The notes under the pieces are model-generated. The model did no database searches. It had not been told where the DNA came from and saw only the letters and a list, made by a program, of their open reading frames with translations. From the NCBI RefSeq assembly GCF_910592395.1, contig NC_088316.1, positions 19,098,001 through 19,158,000 of the forward strand: a stretch of 60,000 nt of DNA, read 5' to 3'. Position numbers and translations under genes: made by a program. This stretch comes from Lineus longissimus. Its lineage: Eukaryota > Nemertea > Pilidiophora > Heteronemertea > Lineidae. This document shows, in pieces, positions 10,428 through 25,300 of the stretch (the first letter of the stretch is position 1; every line of letters starts with the position of its first letter).

Positions 10428-11165
10428 ATGCTTTGCTTACGGCAACCTTTCTTCACGCAAGAATTCGGTACTTCCGCTCAGGCAATGACCAATAAGATGA
10501 CCTGTGTCATGCCTCATGGCTCATGCTTTCCGAGCGGACAAAATGTGACCTATGTTATTGACTGGCAAATATCTGATCAGAAGTCCCAAATGTTCCTGCT
10601 GATGAAGGTATACTGAATGACACACTACCATCGCTGGTATCCGCAGTCGTGGCCGGAACGTACGAACTGTCCTTTAAGTTAGGGAATGAAGCAAAGTTTT
10701 CTGATGGTAAAGTATCACTTGACTTTGAACATGTTTGGACTGTATCACACCTAATCGTAGAAAATGGAGCCGCAAAAGCGTTTTTTTTTGCCTACTGTGT
10801 ATTGTTAACCCTTCATACATGTACTTGTAAATACGTTAAACTCACATGACTTCCTTTACACCGATTGTAAGTTATCTAGGTTTGATAAACGTTGAATGTA
10901 TAATACATTTCACAATGCTTTTCTTTGTAGCCGCCTTCAAGATGTTTACATTAGGTTTGACTTGAAAGTTAGTATCGTCGATACCCTGTCAGGCAAAAGG
11001 CATAATTGTACATATACAATAATATTGGATACTGGCGTAGACAGCATGTCTGTGTGCCAGCATGTATTCATGCTATATGCGTCTGCAACACGCCAAATGA
11101 ATGACAGCCGCTGTCGTTACCAACATCTGAAGTCATTGTGCTGCCACATAAAGTATTGGTAAGAG
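10428..11165 (+). pseudogene. Degraded coding remnant, possible PKD-like extracellular segment
   Basis: Two protein-like pieces lie in shifted frames. The first runs to about 10590 and includes S-G-Q-N-V-T-Y-V-I-D-W. After a one-base frame change it continues as S-A-V-V-A-G-T-Y-E-L-S-F-K-L-G-N-E up to about 10750. A third piece after a possible acceptor near 10930 contains Y-I-R-F-D-L-K-V-S-I-V-D. The beta-rich pattern, with V-T-Y-x-x-D-W and a later G-T-Y, is reminiscent of a PKD domain, but the usual G-D-G turn is absent. The frame change and stops argue for a pseudogene; short unrecognised exons are the alternative. Confidence 0.25.
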
Positions 11166-14100
11166 ACAGCAAATGACCAGACACGTGGACCTGTTATGCA
11201 ACCAACTTGACATCCAATACGGTAATCCGTGCACGTAGACGTCGAACTATTTTGCATTGGCAGACCCAGACACAATTCCAACCGTGTGCGCCCGGCATAC
11301 TCCACTCTTAAATGCCACGAGTGGAAGCAGCCTGCCCATGACCTTCCTGACGAAATGATACTACATATAAAACAACAGCAAAAGTATGTGCACATGGCAG
11401 TCAGACTTATAGACCGGCGCTGGATGACCCGCCCTGCTACTACGGCGTAGCGGATCGAAGCCTGGGTCACTCATGTGACAGAAAAGTCTGACCTTAGACA
11501 TTCCAGCCGAAATGATCAGAAACGACACTAGAACATACACTTTGTTCTTGGCAGCCAGACGTAGGCCAGTCACGTCCGGGAGTCCCAAATGGCCGATCAA
11601 TGAAGACGAACCAATTGAGGAATTCACTGCAAATTAAGATATATGTGATTGGGATGGGGGTGTCATGTCCACGAGGCATATCAATACACTCCTTAGGTGG
11701 AGTACATCCACATGGGATTAACCCGCAGCCAAGGATGGGGCGATCAATAGGACGGAAGAGATTCAGGCGAGCGTTCTGCTAGAGAATCGGCTGACACATT
11801 CAAACAAAATCTACGTCTGCCAGTTTATGGCCAATCTTGTGAGAGGTTTAGTTCATGGGGGCAAAGTGATCAAGATGGACCAACAGCTTCCCAATCTTGT
11901 TGTTAGGATAGTCCTAGCACAGGCTTTGTATGGGTTGAAGTGATATCAATTAGTTTTGCCGTTTCGTACCAGTCTATCAATAGGCTATAGGTTCATGACA
12001 ACGCAAGCCATCTTACCCAAGTCGGATGTCTTCTCCGGGGAAAGGCTGGGCCTTCACTAGTGTCCAACCAAACTTGTCCGTTTGACGATCACATGGCACG
12101 ATGAAGCCACGGCCGGCTTTCAGGAATGTGTTTCTGGGCCATCACTCCAAGCTTGGCGACAACATTTGGGAAGACAAGAGGTCGGTTGATTTAAGTTGAC
12201 ACTACGTAAATAAGTGACTTTTGTATCCATCACGCCAGCTTTTATTCAAGTTTTCTGTCTGTTTTATTTGATAATGGGTTGTGGACGCTGCTTGTTTAAT
12301 GAATTGGCGCACCAGAAGACGAGTATCAGTCCTCCGCTTCTAAAAAAATACGCGAAGTCGGCCAAGTGCGTTAACATACATCACGGAGTGTTTTTGATAT
12401 GGTAATCATTAGCTCGTCTGGCTGCGTGTCCAGCATCACAAGGTTGCTGCTAAGTCGCCAGTGACTGTTATATGGATGTTGTGGAAGGGTGAATCAAACA
12501 TCCCCAATCCATTAAGAGTATGAGCAACATCGGGCTTCGAAACATAAAAATGAAGTGTTCCCCCTTCACGCCATTCATCCTCTAAAAGAGAATCATAGCG
12601 TATGTATGCATCTCCCGAGACTTTACACAAGAAAATCATACACTTATTACTTATGTTTTCACGAGTAACCATCTCAAGAGGCCATACATCATATTTCATT
12701 CTTAGGGCGACGGAAAAGACAAAAATACTCAACGTTTATCGGTTCAATTCCATCATGACGCACAAAGCTCCGAGATCAAACCTTGACTGGCATTGGGGAT
12801 CTTCGAAGAGCAATATGGGGTTTGATTTTCTACTATGTACTCTGCCTAGGATCCATGTTCAAATATACTGGCCTGGTGAACGACTGGATGGTGAGCAGGA
12901 TGGCCAATGACACTTTACATTACTTAATGATGAGTAGGGCTCCCGCTACATTAGATCGAGGGGGTGTCTGGACGAGAAAGGCAATTTGTCATCCACTGGC
13001 CTATAGAAATTAATTTTTGAGGAGATGACGAAGGAGTAGCTTGAAGGCTGGCGAGTATCCAACGGCTTGGCATTGACGCAACTCTGTGCAAGGTTTGACC
13101 TGTGGGTCTCGTATTGATAATTCTAAACCACAAGCAATGGGGACTCTGATTATTGAACAGATAGACGTGTCTACATATACCTCTCTACTCTTGGGGGCTG
13201 TTGCTACAAAGATTGACTAAGAAATTTGACCCAATCGCATTTTGAAATCCCAACAGATTTGCAATCTCTCGATGCTGCAGCGCATAAGCGATGGTACTCT
13301 TTGATAAGGTTGCACTCCCAGGGACTGGGTTTCGAAATGTGAGTTTTTTAAATATTTTGTCAGCGCGAATGCACCACTTTGCCTAAGTGCTTCTGCTGCA
13401 GCAACACGAGCCATGAGCGATATCAGTGTCGCCTGCCTTATGTGGTTTCTCGCACTACGGAGGGTATGTCATACATCAATCCTTATGGATGTTCTTGACA
13501 GTTGGTGATTAATGAGGGAATAATTATCTGTTTTATCTTCTGACGAGATTGTGTGCAATGGTTATTAACCGAGGATGTGTGATACGGATTGCCCCTTGCA
13601 CAAGTTCTAAAGAGCAAGTTCCCCGCATATTTCTCTCAAGGTGGCACTACGCCGTACGCGTTTGCCTTGATCAAGTAGGACTTAGACATCTCATGCACTC
13701 TGGTAAATCCAATTCCTGCTTTCTCGTGGAAGTTGCTGCATTGAACCAATCAAAGTGGCAGTTTCGGCGACTCTCCATGTCACTGACTTTTGATTTTTAT
13801 GACACCTGTCACCGCCTTATTTTGGAAACCATACTTTGAGAATGTCTACCATTTCCACCAAACATACCCAGTGAACTTTGCTTTGAACTATACATTTGGT
13901 TTCCTCATTTCAAAGTGTTAATCCATTAAAACTAACTACCATGCTGTGCAAATATTAGTAAAATTACCATCAATTCCATCAGCCCAGGCAGCTGAGTGAA
14001 TGCGGAGGAAGATAGATAAAATAAGGCTGACATCAGTTGATCCCATGAGGGATGTCAATGGCATGTGGATTGATGATTGATGTGAGCTTTCCGAGGATGG

Positions 14101-17100
14101 CATGCCATGAGAGATTAAAAAGACACAGCCATCGAGTGGTGTCATTGTACGGCGTTGAGAGCCACCACCTACTACAGAATGCGTACGCTGCCTTTTGGTT
14201 GTGTAGGGCCCAGGAATCAGTTACCGTATCCTTATCAGCAGGCAGTAATCCATCTTCACCCACCAAGTGTTTGTCATCGCGAAAACACTCCTCAAAGTTT
14301 AGTAAATGATACAATCCACATAGAGACTGAATGGCATCATGATTTGCGCGAAAGTTAAATTTCATGGCAGTTTTGCTAAAATCAACTAGGTAGTATCGTA
14401 ACCTACATGAGAATCCAGTATAGGTAGGGTGGAATCGAGAGGGTGGGTTGGCATGTCCTCGACTAGTCCTGTAGTGTGCCTCCCATTAGTCTTCAATCTC
14501 GTTTCCCCTACGAGTGGCACTTGGTGCTTGCCGTTACCACGGTTACCTCTCACGGTTTAACCATAATTGGAGCTGTCCTTGAGGTTTTCACTTGGTCCGT
14601 GTTCTCTTAAGGGGTTTGGGATGAGTAAGCAATGCTGGACGAGGAAATTGGACATATTAATCCAGGGTGGGAGATTTAAGGTTTTTGGAATTGCCTAGGA
14701 AGATTGGAGAACTGGATGGCAAAATCATTACAGAGATGGAATTTCTGGAAAATATATGGCAGAATCCCAAGAGCTGGTCGTGGAGAATCTGCTTAGTCTT
14801 ACAGAGGAGTTTGTTCGCCTGAGAAACTGGGCCGATATAAGAGATTGATGCGAGATGGGACAAAGGGAACTCACTAGGACAAGAAAACTGGCTAATATAG
14901 ATGTCTGCTCAACCATCCATCTTTCATGTATCAAAAGTTACCACAAACACAGCTGCACAGGCAAGGGGATGGAGCTTGGACATCGATAGGCTACTGCAGC
15001 TTGTAATCATGACATAATCGAATGTCAGAGGGCAAATATGTAACGGAGCTGCCTTGAAGGATTAGCCACTCTGGTCGCAATGCATGATTGATCACCACTG
15101 GTGCAAATGGTGGCTGTTTCACACATCTGTAGTGGTGATGCGTGGCTATCTTATTGCGGGGTGGAACTGGGGAAGAACTTGTCATAGTACATTTATGAAT
15201 GCATTGTGTGATTTGCTGATTTTGTATTCTGAACTTGTGGAAGGTAAAAGGCATCGATGTGACAGTACTCGTACAGTGTACACTAATTAAGGGTCTGGAT
15301 AGACTGGTTTTTTGTTTTGTATGAGTCAGATTGATGGTAACCCAGAGAGTTCCCATTGATCTTCTTGACTCTTGAAACGACCAACTTCGACGTTGCTTCT
15401 AGAGGATGTCAACCTTCTGGTGATAGATAACAAGCAAGAAATGCACTAACAATTGTCTTAATACCAGATTATGGGTTGTCATGAAATATTAATAGTTCTG
15501 CTCCCATCATGGAGCCAATATGGCATATTCTACATTGTAATACATTCACTGCACATCGCCTACGGACTGTTACAGGGAAATTATCAAATTAGGAGACTAA
15601 TTGTGTTATCCTGCGTCAAACCTCAGCGGGTCCCGATGTCATTATGTTATCAAACATAATGCCATCAGCAGCCTCCACTATCAACAAATCAAAACATGAT
15701 ATGTACAAATTATCTCCCTGGGCCCGCAACAACAAACTCCAAATTAACATTGACTGTAGGGTTGCGTGTAAAAAGTGGCCATTCCTCCGGCAAATTAATT
15801 GCAACGACTAATTCAGAATTGATGTGACTCTGGTCACCATGGATACGGCGATATGGCATTGTTAATGCTCGAAAGAAGACACAAATATTCGGCAAACGAT
15901 CGAGCGGTTAATTTTTTGGTGATGCCGCGGGGGAATCGGATTGCGCGACCTTGAGATCGCGCGCGAGTCTTGGCGGCCATGTTCTGATGTATTACCGCTG
16001 TCGCCCCTGCCTGTCTCGCCCGGCTGCACTGATGTATCGCTGTCTGGTGACATTGGGCGATTCGTATGGACTGCCTGTTTCTACACTATTGGCGGGTTGT
16101 AGCTGTCGATCACTAGATTATCGTGTACCGATATTTCTTATTCACGTCTTGCATCTCTGTGGGTCTTTAGATGCAGGGGGATTTTATACATCGGTCAATT
16201 GAAAAGAGTGGCTCCGACACAAGACGGGAGGGACGACAGTGCAGATTTGAAAACATCGTTCGGATCGTGAATATATTCACCACAGGCAAACATGTTGATG
16301 AAATTCGATGAGTCAAACTCAGTGTCAAGGTCAAGGTCAAGGTTATACGGAGCTGTCATGATCAAGCTACTGATGTTGACTCGATGGACTCACAGGCGAC
16401 TGTTCAATCTAATCCATGTTTGCAGTCCACTCATATCTAATATTAAATATCTAATGTAAATACTCAGAATATGTCTCGTCGACCTCTGATTTTGCAGTAT
16501 ACGTTATTACGCACTTCTAGCCATGAACCTCAGACAATTATGGAAGTGTCGAGGGAGCTTCCTGTTTTAGCCTAGAGAGACGAACAGAAATATCATAATA
16601 GATCAGACTGACGTCACCTGTACGGATATTAACAACAGATAACTTCTCCGTTCTTGTTCAGAATCACATATGAGAGAAGAAAATATATTTCCGGTGTAAA
16701 CGTTTTAAAATGTCCTTGAATAGAATGTCCGGGAATTCTATCGTTCTAATATTAGAGCATTAAGCTACTATGATGCGCTTCTGCAAGTGTGGGGATCCGC
16801 CAAAGATTTCCCGGGTCCATTGGACATTGTAATGACCTAAAATAAAAGTAGTCAGCAGCAACATCAAGGAGTTGCTGCCGAAGATTTCTCGCCTGGCATA
16901 TCATTATAACCCCGAATCCTTTTCCAAGTCTCATTTATAGCACTGCATTCTCTAGTAAGAGGGAGTCCATCATCTCCTCCAATGATGAAGCACATTCGCC
17001 AATCTTGTTCCCATGCATATTTGTGTGGAAGGGTTTGCATCGATATTGCCACAATTCGCGTTTACATATTAGGTAGTAAAACTGCAATGAATATGGAACT

Positions 17101-20100
17101 GTTTTATGATGTATGCCTGCTTGTAATTCCGTATATTATCATTACAAGCATGATCAGATTGGTGGGAAGAGTGGCCTTGTTAGGATGAGTGACGTATTTT
17201 AAATCACAACTAATCTACAATCACTGAGCTGACAGATTTATTGCCTCCTTTCTTTAATTCATCCTCATTTGACCTCCCCGTGGGCCCTTAGAAGCCATTA
17301 ACACATATGACTCTTATTAAATTTCAATATTTTAAAAGTTCTAGTCCCTCTTCAGATTCCAGGATCGTCAGCATCTTTGCTGCTGAAGTAATACATATAC
17401 ATGTAGTGTATTTAGCATTTCACAGCTTTATTTAATTTGCCAAGAGTACAGTATCGTAACAGTCCTCTCTGTGTATGTCCAACCATTAGAGAAATTAGCT
17501 GCATTCTTGATAAGGCCGGTTTGAATTTGCATGCCAGACTAATGGTGATGTAGAGGCAGAATCAGTGGTGGTATCTCGTTGATCCTGACTAGGAAGACTC
17601 AGTCTAGTAATGGCCTTGCTGCCTCATTTATGTGTATGCACTGTAGAAGTTCATAACAGCTTACACAAATGATAGCTCGAGACAGGAGGAATAACGTGAG
17701 AAGGTTTGGGAATTCGTTCGTTCAGAGAATATCATATCAAAAATTCAGTCCCCCCGAGCCTAATCCTTTGGACGGGAAAAGTGAATACACTTTTCAAAAG
17801 ACAAGACAACGAATACCACGGTTTTAATTGCTAATGTATTTTTAGGGAGATCGTACTGAGGGGTAATGATGACAATATAACAGACGTCAGTTTCCAATTC
17901 ACTTCCCCAAAACGCACACACCTTCTTTCTCACACACCCTGTGTTGTCTTCAACACGATACCTACCGCAAGCAGGTGTCTTTCACACGTTGCGGAAGCTG
18001 CTCTCGCATGGGATCATTACAGCACCGAACATTCGGATACGCTGAATTCCATCAGAAGATCAAAGTTGTATTCTTAAGTATATGTATCCCGTGAGGGTTA
18101 CATCGAAAGATCAGAAACGCCAAGGGCATCATCAATATATACAACTAAAAGAGACATTGTCTACCGTACACCAATAGCTACAGTGACAACTGCTAAACCA
18201 GCGATCCATTTATTAAATCCACGGGGATGAATTCTCTTACTGAAGATTACTGCTTAGGAGCCATCACACGATCGAGAGGAAGCAATTACAGAACTAAACA
18301 TACATTGCCGTACACAGCAGTCCTCTTATCTCTAAGTCTATCGGCTTTTCGCTGAAATGTACACGGAATGACAACATGTACAGCTCACCTATGGGTATTG
18401 CTTCAAAAGCATCAGCCATGGACATCATGACGGAGTGACAGACCACTGTTAAGAAAATCCGTATTTCCTTCATGTTTCCCACCTAACTATCCGCACAGTA
18501 TCAATCTATTGTTTTTAATAATCCTCCATTGTTTCATTTTAAAGTCTGACGTTAAATCCATGAGAATTCTCTAAGCGACGCCAGAACAAACCATTGCAAA
18601 AATCGAACCTCTTCCACCATTGAATATGGAAGACGCATGCGCATTGCGTCTGCCGTGAATGGTAAGTCTCGTTCCCATCACCATAAACGAGTTTGATGTA
18701 CGATCATAGCATTACTTATTACAGAGTAATAGCATTTTACGACAGCCTAGGGACTAGATTCACTTGCATTTCTGCCGGCTGCTTTTGATGGCTCGAGGAT
18801 AGAACGGTATAATTGTGGTGGATGTGTCGCTTGGTTTGGCGTGATGCAACCTGCAGCCCCGGATCACTGATGATGAGCACAAAGATTCTGTAAGCCGACA
18901 GAGTAGACTCTATGAAATGGTGGATTGCACAAGAAAGCGGCTAACATGGAAATGATTATGTGTGATTATCTCCAAGATGGGCATCACTATTGATTTTTCT
19001 ACCAGTGCGAGGAAAGACGATTACAGCGACGATAATGCATTTAGTGTAAGCAGTCGAGCGGAAGCAGATTTCACCCTTTATTTGCTGTTTTCTTTTATAG
19101 TCTCAAATTACGAGGTTGATGGCTGCACCGTTGTAATCTCAGGAAATTTGAAGTGAAATGGACGGTCTAAACAGTCGGCAAAAAACCTATAAAATGTATC
19201 GTTGACTGTCAGAACCACTTTTTTGTACCGACCTTTTATGAGCCCAAAGCCCAGAACTAGCAGTCCTCAGCGAATAGTTCTGGCTATCCAGTACCTGCAT
19301 CAAGGACCAGCTTTACAGTGAGCACAACGAACTTTGTGTCACCACTAAACAGGACTGTCCATCTACGATGGGGAACGCACATTAAAAGGAAGATAAGCCG
19401 GGCTTTTTCCAGCAGAGGCAGTACTTTAAAATCCTTTCTTTAAAGTCAGTGTTTGGACCTTTCTCATCCATGAGAGTCATAGGCCTGCTCATTGACATCT
19501 GAAAAAGGACTTTACGGTGTTCCAACCTTCCATGTACCAATAATACATATGAGATGTTCCTGACAGTACCTCGTTGTGCAATGCCTGAGAGCTTATTTCG
19601 CAAATCTGATTATTATAATTCAATTGACGTTGCCATTATTTCCATGGTAATGGAACATTTAATAGAATTTGTCATTGCCAATATTTAATTGACTGAAACA
19701 TCATCCTGGTGTATATACTGGAGAGATAAAGAGACAAACACGCGATCCTCTCGTTGAATACCTTACTTAATTCGTATTCTGCTTTGGTGAGAACCAAACA
19801 AAAAATCTGGTCGTGTTTCTTCAGTTCTCAATCATTACAAAGGCAAAGTTTTCGTTAGCACAACATGCGTGTACGGGCACGGGTTTATCATTTCGCTATA
19901 TTTGGACTTACCATCGCAAGATTGATCATTCCCTTGTTAGTACGGTACCTGTTCAGATGACAGATACAGTTTTTACCATTTTGACGATCACTTAAGAAAT
20001 GAATGACCTGACCATCTTTATGCGGGTGCAGGATATAGACTATATTGAATTACCTATCACTATATTCATTTTTTTTTCATGTAAGACTAATGTAAATTTC

Positions 20101-22041
20101 CCCTCTCTACCAATGGAAAGTTCCGTCCCATGTCACTTGTCCGACCGCGGTTAGAATCGCAGAGTTCGGACAACTAATCTTGTCAATCTCGGATGGCTAA
20201 GACATGAAGCCGTTAGCCGCGTGCCAGACTACTTTATTGATTATCTTCCCAATTCCTGTCCATCTCTCACTTATCAAGAAGACTAACGTTTTCGGGCCGT
20301 GCTCAGCATATAAGCCTCGCCATTTTAAGGCTACCCCCCTTAAGGGTCGATGGTGTTCAGCACGATTTCCGATTTGTATCATGGCTGTAACAAGCGTTTG
20401 GCTTTGCCCAGTGCCTTATCTGGTTATTGTTGGTGTCCAAATCGGTAAAAGTTTGGCGATAAATTGTGTTTGCCGGCGAATAGGCTCCATTGACCCATCG
20501 AGATGTGACACGAGCTTAACATTCCCACATTTTGATTTTGGATAATATTAGACACGCACAGCAGAATTTGCTAGAACCTAAACCTACATTGTAGGCCGAT
20601 TGATTGTTCAATACGTTACCTCTTCTTTGTAAACCCGGTGGCCTGGTATTTCGGTTCAAGACTTCAATTCAATTCATTTATTTTTATTACTCCTTATCCA
20701 ACTTCTAGTGAAACTGATATTGCAGCTTTGGAATTTTTTGGTATATGAACCGGCCAATTTGGTCATATCAGGCACTGTTCGATATCGCCTTCCCTCGCTT
20801 CGTGTCTGGTCACAGTTGGTAAGTTCAGTGCCTTCCGTATTTCTGATCATTTTCTTCTCCATGATATCTTGTTTGAATGTTTGCCGATTGTCTGAAGGTA
20901 TTTTTAGGGTAATTCATGTCAATGTCAAATAACAAATGATGACTTTGTAATAATGATTTTTCGCCGCGAGTCTTTAACAACATGCGCAGGCTATCTATCA
21001 ATGTCTCTCAGTCTTTCTCTCGTTAACACTAAGCACAACTTTTCCCTAGTCCCAGACCAGACTCAAAAGCCGTGCTCGGCATAATCTTGCATCCTTCCAT
21101 CGTCCTCTTGATGCATACTTAAGCCATCCCGGGAGAAGAACCTTCCCATGTAACACGGCTAGCGTTGATTTAATAAGCTCGAGGAAACGTTCATGGAATG
21201 AAGGATAACTTGTCTGATGGCGTTTATAGTAATTTCCTTAAAAGACACTGTACGTTACGCTTCTGGATAGGTACATTATCAGTATGCCTGTACACAGTGT
21301 TACATTATCATTATCCTGTGTGTAGCAACATATTTTACAATCGTACATCAGCTCTTGCATTTCTTCTTCTCTTTTATGGGCTGCACGTGTTCGGAATGTC
21401 AGCATTCTTCATTTTCTGTTTGCCTGTCCTTTTTGCAACTGCTATGTATCCATGTATTTCTGCTGATAAATTCAAACTGAAATACTTTATCATGACTGCA
21501 AACATGCCGAAGACGAATTTGACAACTAATGCATTCGTCACATGCATCTTAAACGATTTGATTCGTTTAGAAATACGGATTATTCAATCTTGCTCCTAAT
21601 GAGCTCGTCCACTAAAAAAGGCATTTTAAGCTGTCATTTTAAATCGAATAGATTGACGAATGTCGTCGGCTTCCTTTCCAGAAGCAATGATACGCTCTGG
21701 GCGGCTGGCTTCTCAAGGCTACGAGGTCTTTTTAAGTTAAGGCCGAGATGTCACCGGTGGGAGGTGATTATCGAAGAAAATGGGGCTGAACATTTCCTTC
21801 GAGACTTGGGAACAATTCAAACTGAATTAAGCGAGGAAGCATATTGACGTTGATCAGTAATATCATGAATCTGAGTTGTTGACATGGGGTGGCAGGGGAT
21901 GCCAAAACCTTGAGATCTATCTGCGGGGTTTATTCTTTATGTACGCTGTTGTTGGGTTTGTTCTATTCGTGCTCTTCATTCTGCACAAGTTTTGATATGT
22001 TCGTTCGTTCTCTAGTTGTGACCTTTGGGTCGCTCTATCTG
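11166..22041. other. Long gene-poor stretch
   Basis: I see no supported gene here. Open frames are short (mostly under 120 codons), lack recognisable motifs and have no consistent splice partners. The most protein-like is the minus-strand frame 12436-12732 (98 codons), which I do not recognise. Around 16325 there is a short run of AAGGTC direct repeats. Fragments between 11,500 and 14,500 may be decayed mobile elements, but no domain could be confirmed. Confidence 0.5.
12436..12732 (-). other. Unrecognised 98-codon open frame
   Basis: The translation looks protein-like, with segments such as G-D-A-Y-I-R-Y-D-S-L-L and T-L-H-F-Y-V-S-K-P-D-V. No family is recognised and no flanking exon was found. 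A possible acceptor near the K-V-S-G codons would make the last 60 or so codons an exon. It may equally be chance or a decayed element. Confidence 0.2.
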
Positions 22042-22338
22042 TACAGTGCTGCTGTCCGTCATTCGTTCTATCCGTACAGTGCTGCTGCCGCTCATTCGTT
22101 CTATCCGTACAGTGCTGCTGTCCGTCATTCGTTCTATCCGTACAGTGCTGCTGTCCGTCATTCGTTCTATCCGTACAGTGCTGCTGCCACTCATTCGTTC
22201 TATCCGTACAGTGCTGCTGCCGCTCATTCGTTCTATCCGTACAGTGCTGCTGTCCGTCATTCGTTCTATCCGTACAGTGCTGCTGTCCGTCATTCGTTCT
22301 ATCCGTACAGTGCTGCTGTCCGTCATTCGTTCTATCTG
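22042..22338. repeat. 33-bp minisatellite, 9 copies
   Basis: Nine tandem copies of a 33-bp unit containing TACAGTGCTGCTGTCCGTCA and then TTCGTTCTATCCG, with variant units (CCGCTC, CCACTC). Degenerate relatives continue to about 22450. Because 33 is a multiple of three and the unit lacks stops, long open frames run through in several frames: plus 21889-22578 (Y-S-A-A-V-R-H-S-F-Y-P repeats), plus 22025-22414 and minus 22012-22326. Which, if any, is translated cannot be told. Confidence 0.9.
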
Positions 22339-25300
22339 TACAATACTGCTCTGCTTCGTGCCTTCATTCTGTACAGAGCTGCCGCATGTATGCGTTGGTC
22401 GTTTTTCTTTATGACCTACTTTGCGTTCTTCGTTCTATCTCAAAGTTGCTGCTCTGTTCGTTCTATCGTCTCGCAGCTGCTAAGCGTTGGGGATAACTCT
22501 ATCTCTACGAATGTACGCCGTTGTTGTTCGAGTCATTCTGGCTGGACACCGCAGCTATTCATTTCATTGCGGATGTAACCTGAATACACAGGTACTCTAC
22601 ATGTAGTTCTGCATTTGAATCCATGCTTCTGCTGGTTGTCGACGCTGTTTATTTCAACGATACTGCTGTACAGTTTTTGTTCTATGTAAAGTTTTACCGT
22701 CTGTAGCTCAAGCTGTATGGGTCAATCTTTCCCGAAGCGGTTAGTCTGTGGTGAAACCAAAGTGAACAGGTGTCTAGTATTGCCAAAATTTGTCCAATCA
22801 AAGCAATGCGTCATGCCTATGAATAATGAAAAGCGATATTTCTATTACTTATGACTCAGAAGATTAGTTCAGCAACACAGACAGTAACCTCAGATATAAT
22901 TGCGAACGGACTGCGTAGCCAAGTCTTCACCGCCCACTTAAAAGCTCGTCTATGTATTCTCACACTCTACCCGGTGGTAACCTAAGCGCTGATTATGTCC
23001 CCTTTTTTCTGGATGGAGTTATTACACCCGGGAAGCGATCAACAAATTAACGCACAGGTTAATACGATACGGTGGCCAGCTGATGGGCTAATCTTGTAGA
23101 ACGATCTGTCCATTAATATTTTAGCTCGCCCATGTGATGGATAAGGTTGCGAATTATTCAGGATTGTGGCGCTAAGCCCATTATCTGCACGACCAATAGG
23201 TTTGAGTTTGGAGGTGATATTTCCTGTAATTCAGTTGGAAAGCTGGAGACCTTCGCCGGCAATTTTTTAAGAGAAGCGAAATGATGTATTCTCTAGCCAT
23301 TTTCAGTATTCGGACCAGAGACCGGGTAGACATTGAGCTAAAATGACTAGTTTTGAGCAGACATTGCCAGCAAGGTATCTCCGTCACCAGCCGCCTTCAG
23401 TGACGCATAAGGCATTCAAACCGGAGTGCTAAACGGTGTGACGTTGTTCATACTCCCGGCCATCTTAGTGTGTCATTGCGAAGTGTATAGGGATTAGCTA
23501 GTGACTTGAAATAATAAGGATTACAGTGACACCTTTCCCACTGACATCCCACTCAACATAAAGGAAACGGGAACACGGAGATACTGCGCCAAACTCCTCG
23601 CCTAGTCAACGGTCACTTGCAATCCCTTGAGATGAGACTAAAATTGAGCCATGCCTGAACAAGCCATTACGCTCACAGCCGTTTACAGTAACGAATTTAC
23701 CTGCCATTTGTGTAGGAGGCCAGTCCCGCACTGAATAATTTAGACGCAATAAATGGCTGCTTTGCCCGAGAGTGATTAGGATGGTTATATGTGATAGAGG
23801 TGGACTCGATAGAGATGCGGATATTAGCCAGTTCGTGTCATAGTAGCCGGACGCAAGGTTTCTCAACGAACGCAACAATTATATAGAATTGTTGTAAGTC
23901 TTCGGAGACTGGATTGCCTTGCCTTGGCTAGTTAGCCATCAACATGACAAAGATGATTGAACTGCTGCTCTCTTATGCGAGACCCAATCTCACAGATGCA
24001 ATATACTGGGATATTCATGGTCCTCGTGGTCCTGATGATATTCATGGACGGTATGTCCTAAGCGGCCATTACAGAAGGCAGTAAATTATTCCCACACAAT
24101 CCTATCCGGCCAACCTAAAGACCGGGTACCTTAACTAGAATGTATCACTGGGACGCTTCTTGACTGCGGTTCCTGCTGAATTATTCTGAGGTGAGAGAAG
24201 AAAGACTGGTCGAGAGCAGAATTAAAAATGGCCTTTGACATGCCCTCGATAATCGCTCCTGTGCAGTGGAATCCCTTTGATATTGTTGCTATTGCATCAC
24301 AAACACCCATTTGTTTATGAAAGAGCGAATACTGTGCTAATGTTAACCGGGAACGGGTTAAATTACAACAAAGACAGGCCAAGAAAGGAAATAACATGAA
24401 GAAGACTGTGATTTTTATCAATAATTGTGTATTATCATCATAGACAGACTTAGGATATTCATGGATACGAAATTGTAAAAAATGTGCAATAGTTCATTAC
24501 TAGAGTTACATGTGAAAGTCAAGACTTCATTATGATATCAGTATAGGGTGCCTCTTGGAGACTACACTATTCTATACTCCATGCATTGAAGGCTAGATTA
24601 GTTTGTGGCATTGTTTAAACAGTCGAAGTGGAGTAACTATAGAAGGCAGTGCAATAAAACTTTGCAAGTACTGGTATCGATTCCCCAACACATTGGTACA
24701 TGCATCAATACCCGGTACCTATTTACAACTGGTAAATCACAAATTCAATTTTTCCCGAATCGCGATAATGTTTATCTCTGTCTACAGTCCTTGCGACGAG
24801 GGCTTACTATACTTCCAGGTTAGACGAACGCTAAATTGCCTAAAATCGTATCTACATTTGGTTATTCGGATAAGTAAGGCTGACTAAAACTGTATCTTCC
24901 TGAGCAGTTTCACTACAGCACTGTTAAAAATGACTAAAACGGTTACTACAAGTACAATACGTGTATATACATGTACGGGACAAGCCTAATCTACAGTCGG
25001 AGTATCTATTTACAGCTATTTACATTGGATGCTAAATTATTGTTGTCGTAAATAATGGGAATCCTACAGTTCGTCTATCGGGAGCAATGGCAACCCTGTA
25101 ATAGGAACACTTCTTCTTAGAGTTTGCCAACTTTTTTCTCAATTGATGAAAGTTTCGAACATTGGTGAATGCATCATTAGCTCTTGTGAATGACTAAGTA
25201 GACGAGAATGGTTATGTCCACTCGAACGAGATACCTATGATTCAGGACTTGGACATGCATGCAGCACCTTCACGATCTGCCAAGACTGATTGATGACCTA

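Noticed and set aside
14033-14365. Possible reverse-transcriptase fragment (plus-strand L-P-F-G near 14190, minus-strand 110-codon frame)
   Set aside because: No catalytic D-D motif or consistent frame was found around it on either strand.
16325-16350. Tandem AAGGTC motifs as nuclear-receptor binding sites
   Set aside because: Similar short AAGGTC runs occur at several gene-free places in the window (for example near 52065), so a simple repeat is the more economical reading.
21889-22578. 229-codon open frame as a gene
   Set aside because: Over a third of it is the 33-bp minisatellite, which is open in other frames too. There is no domain and no splice or UTR evidence.
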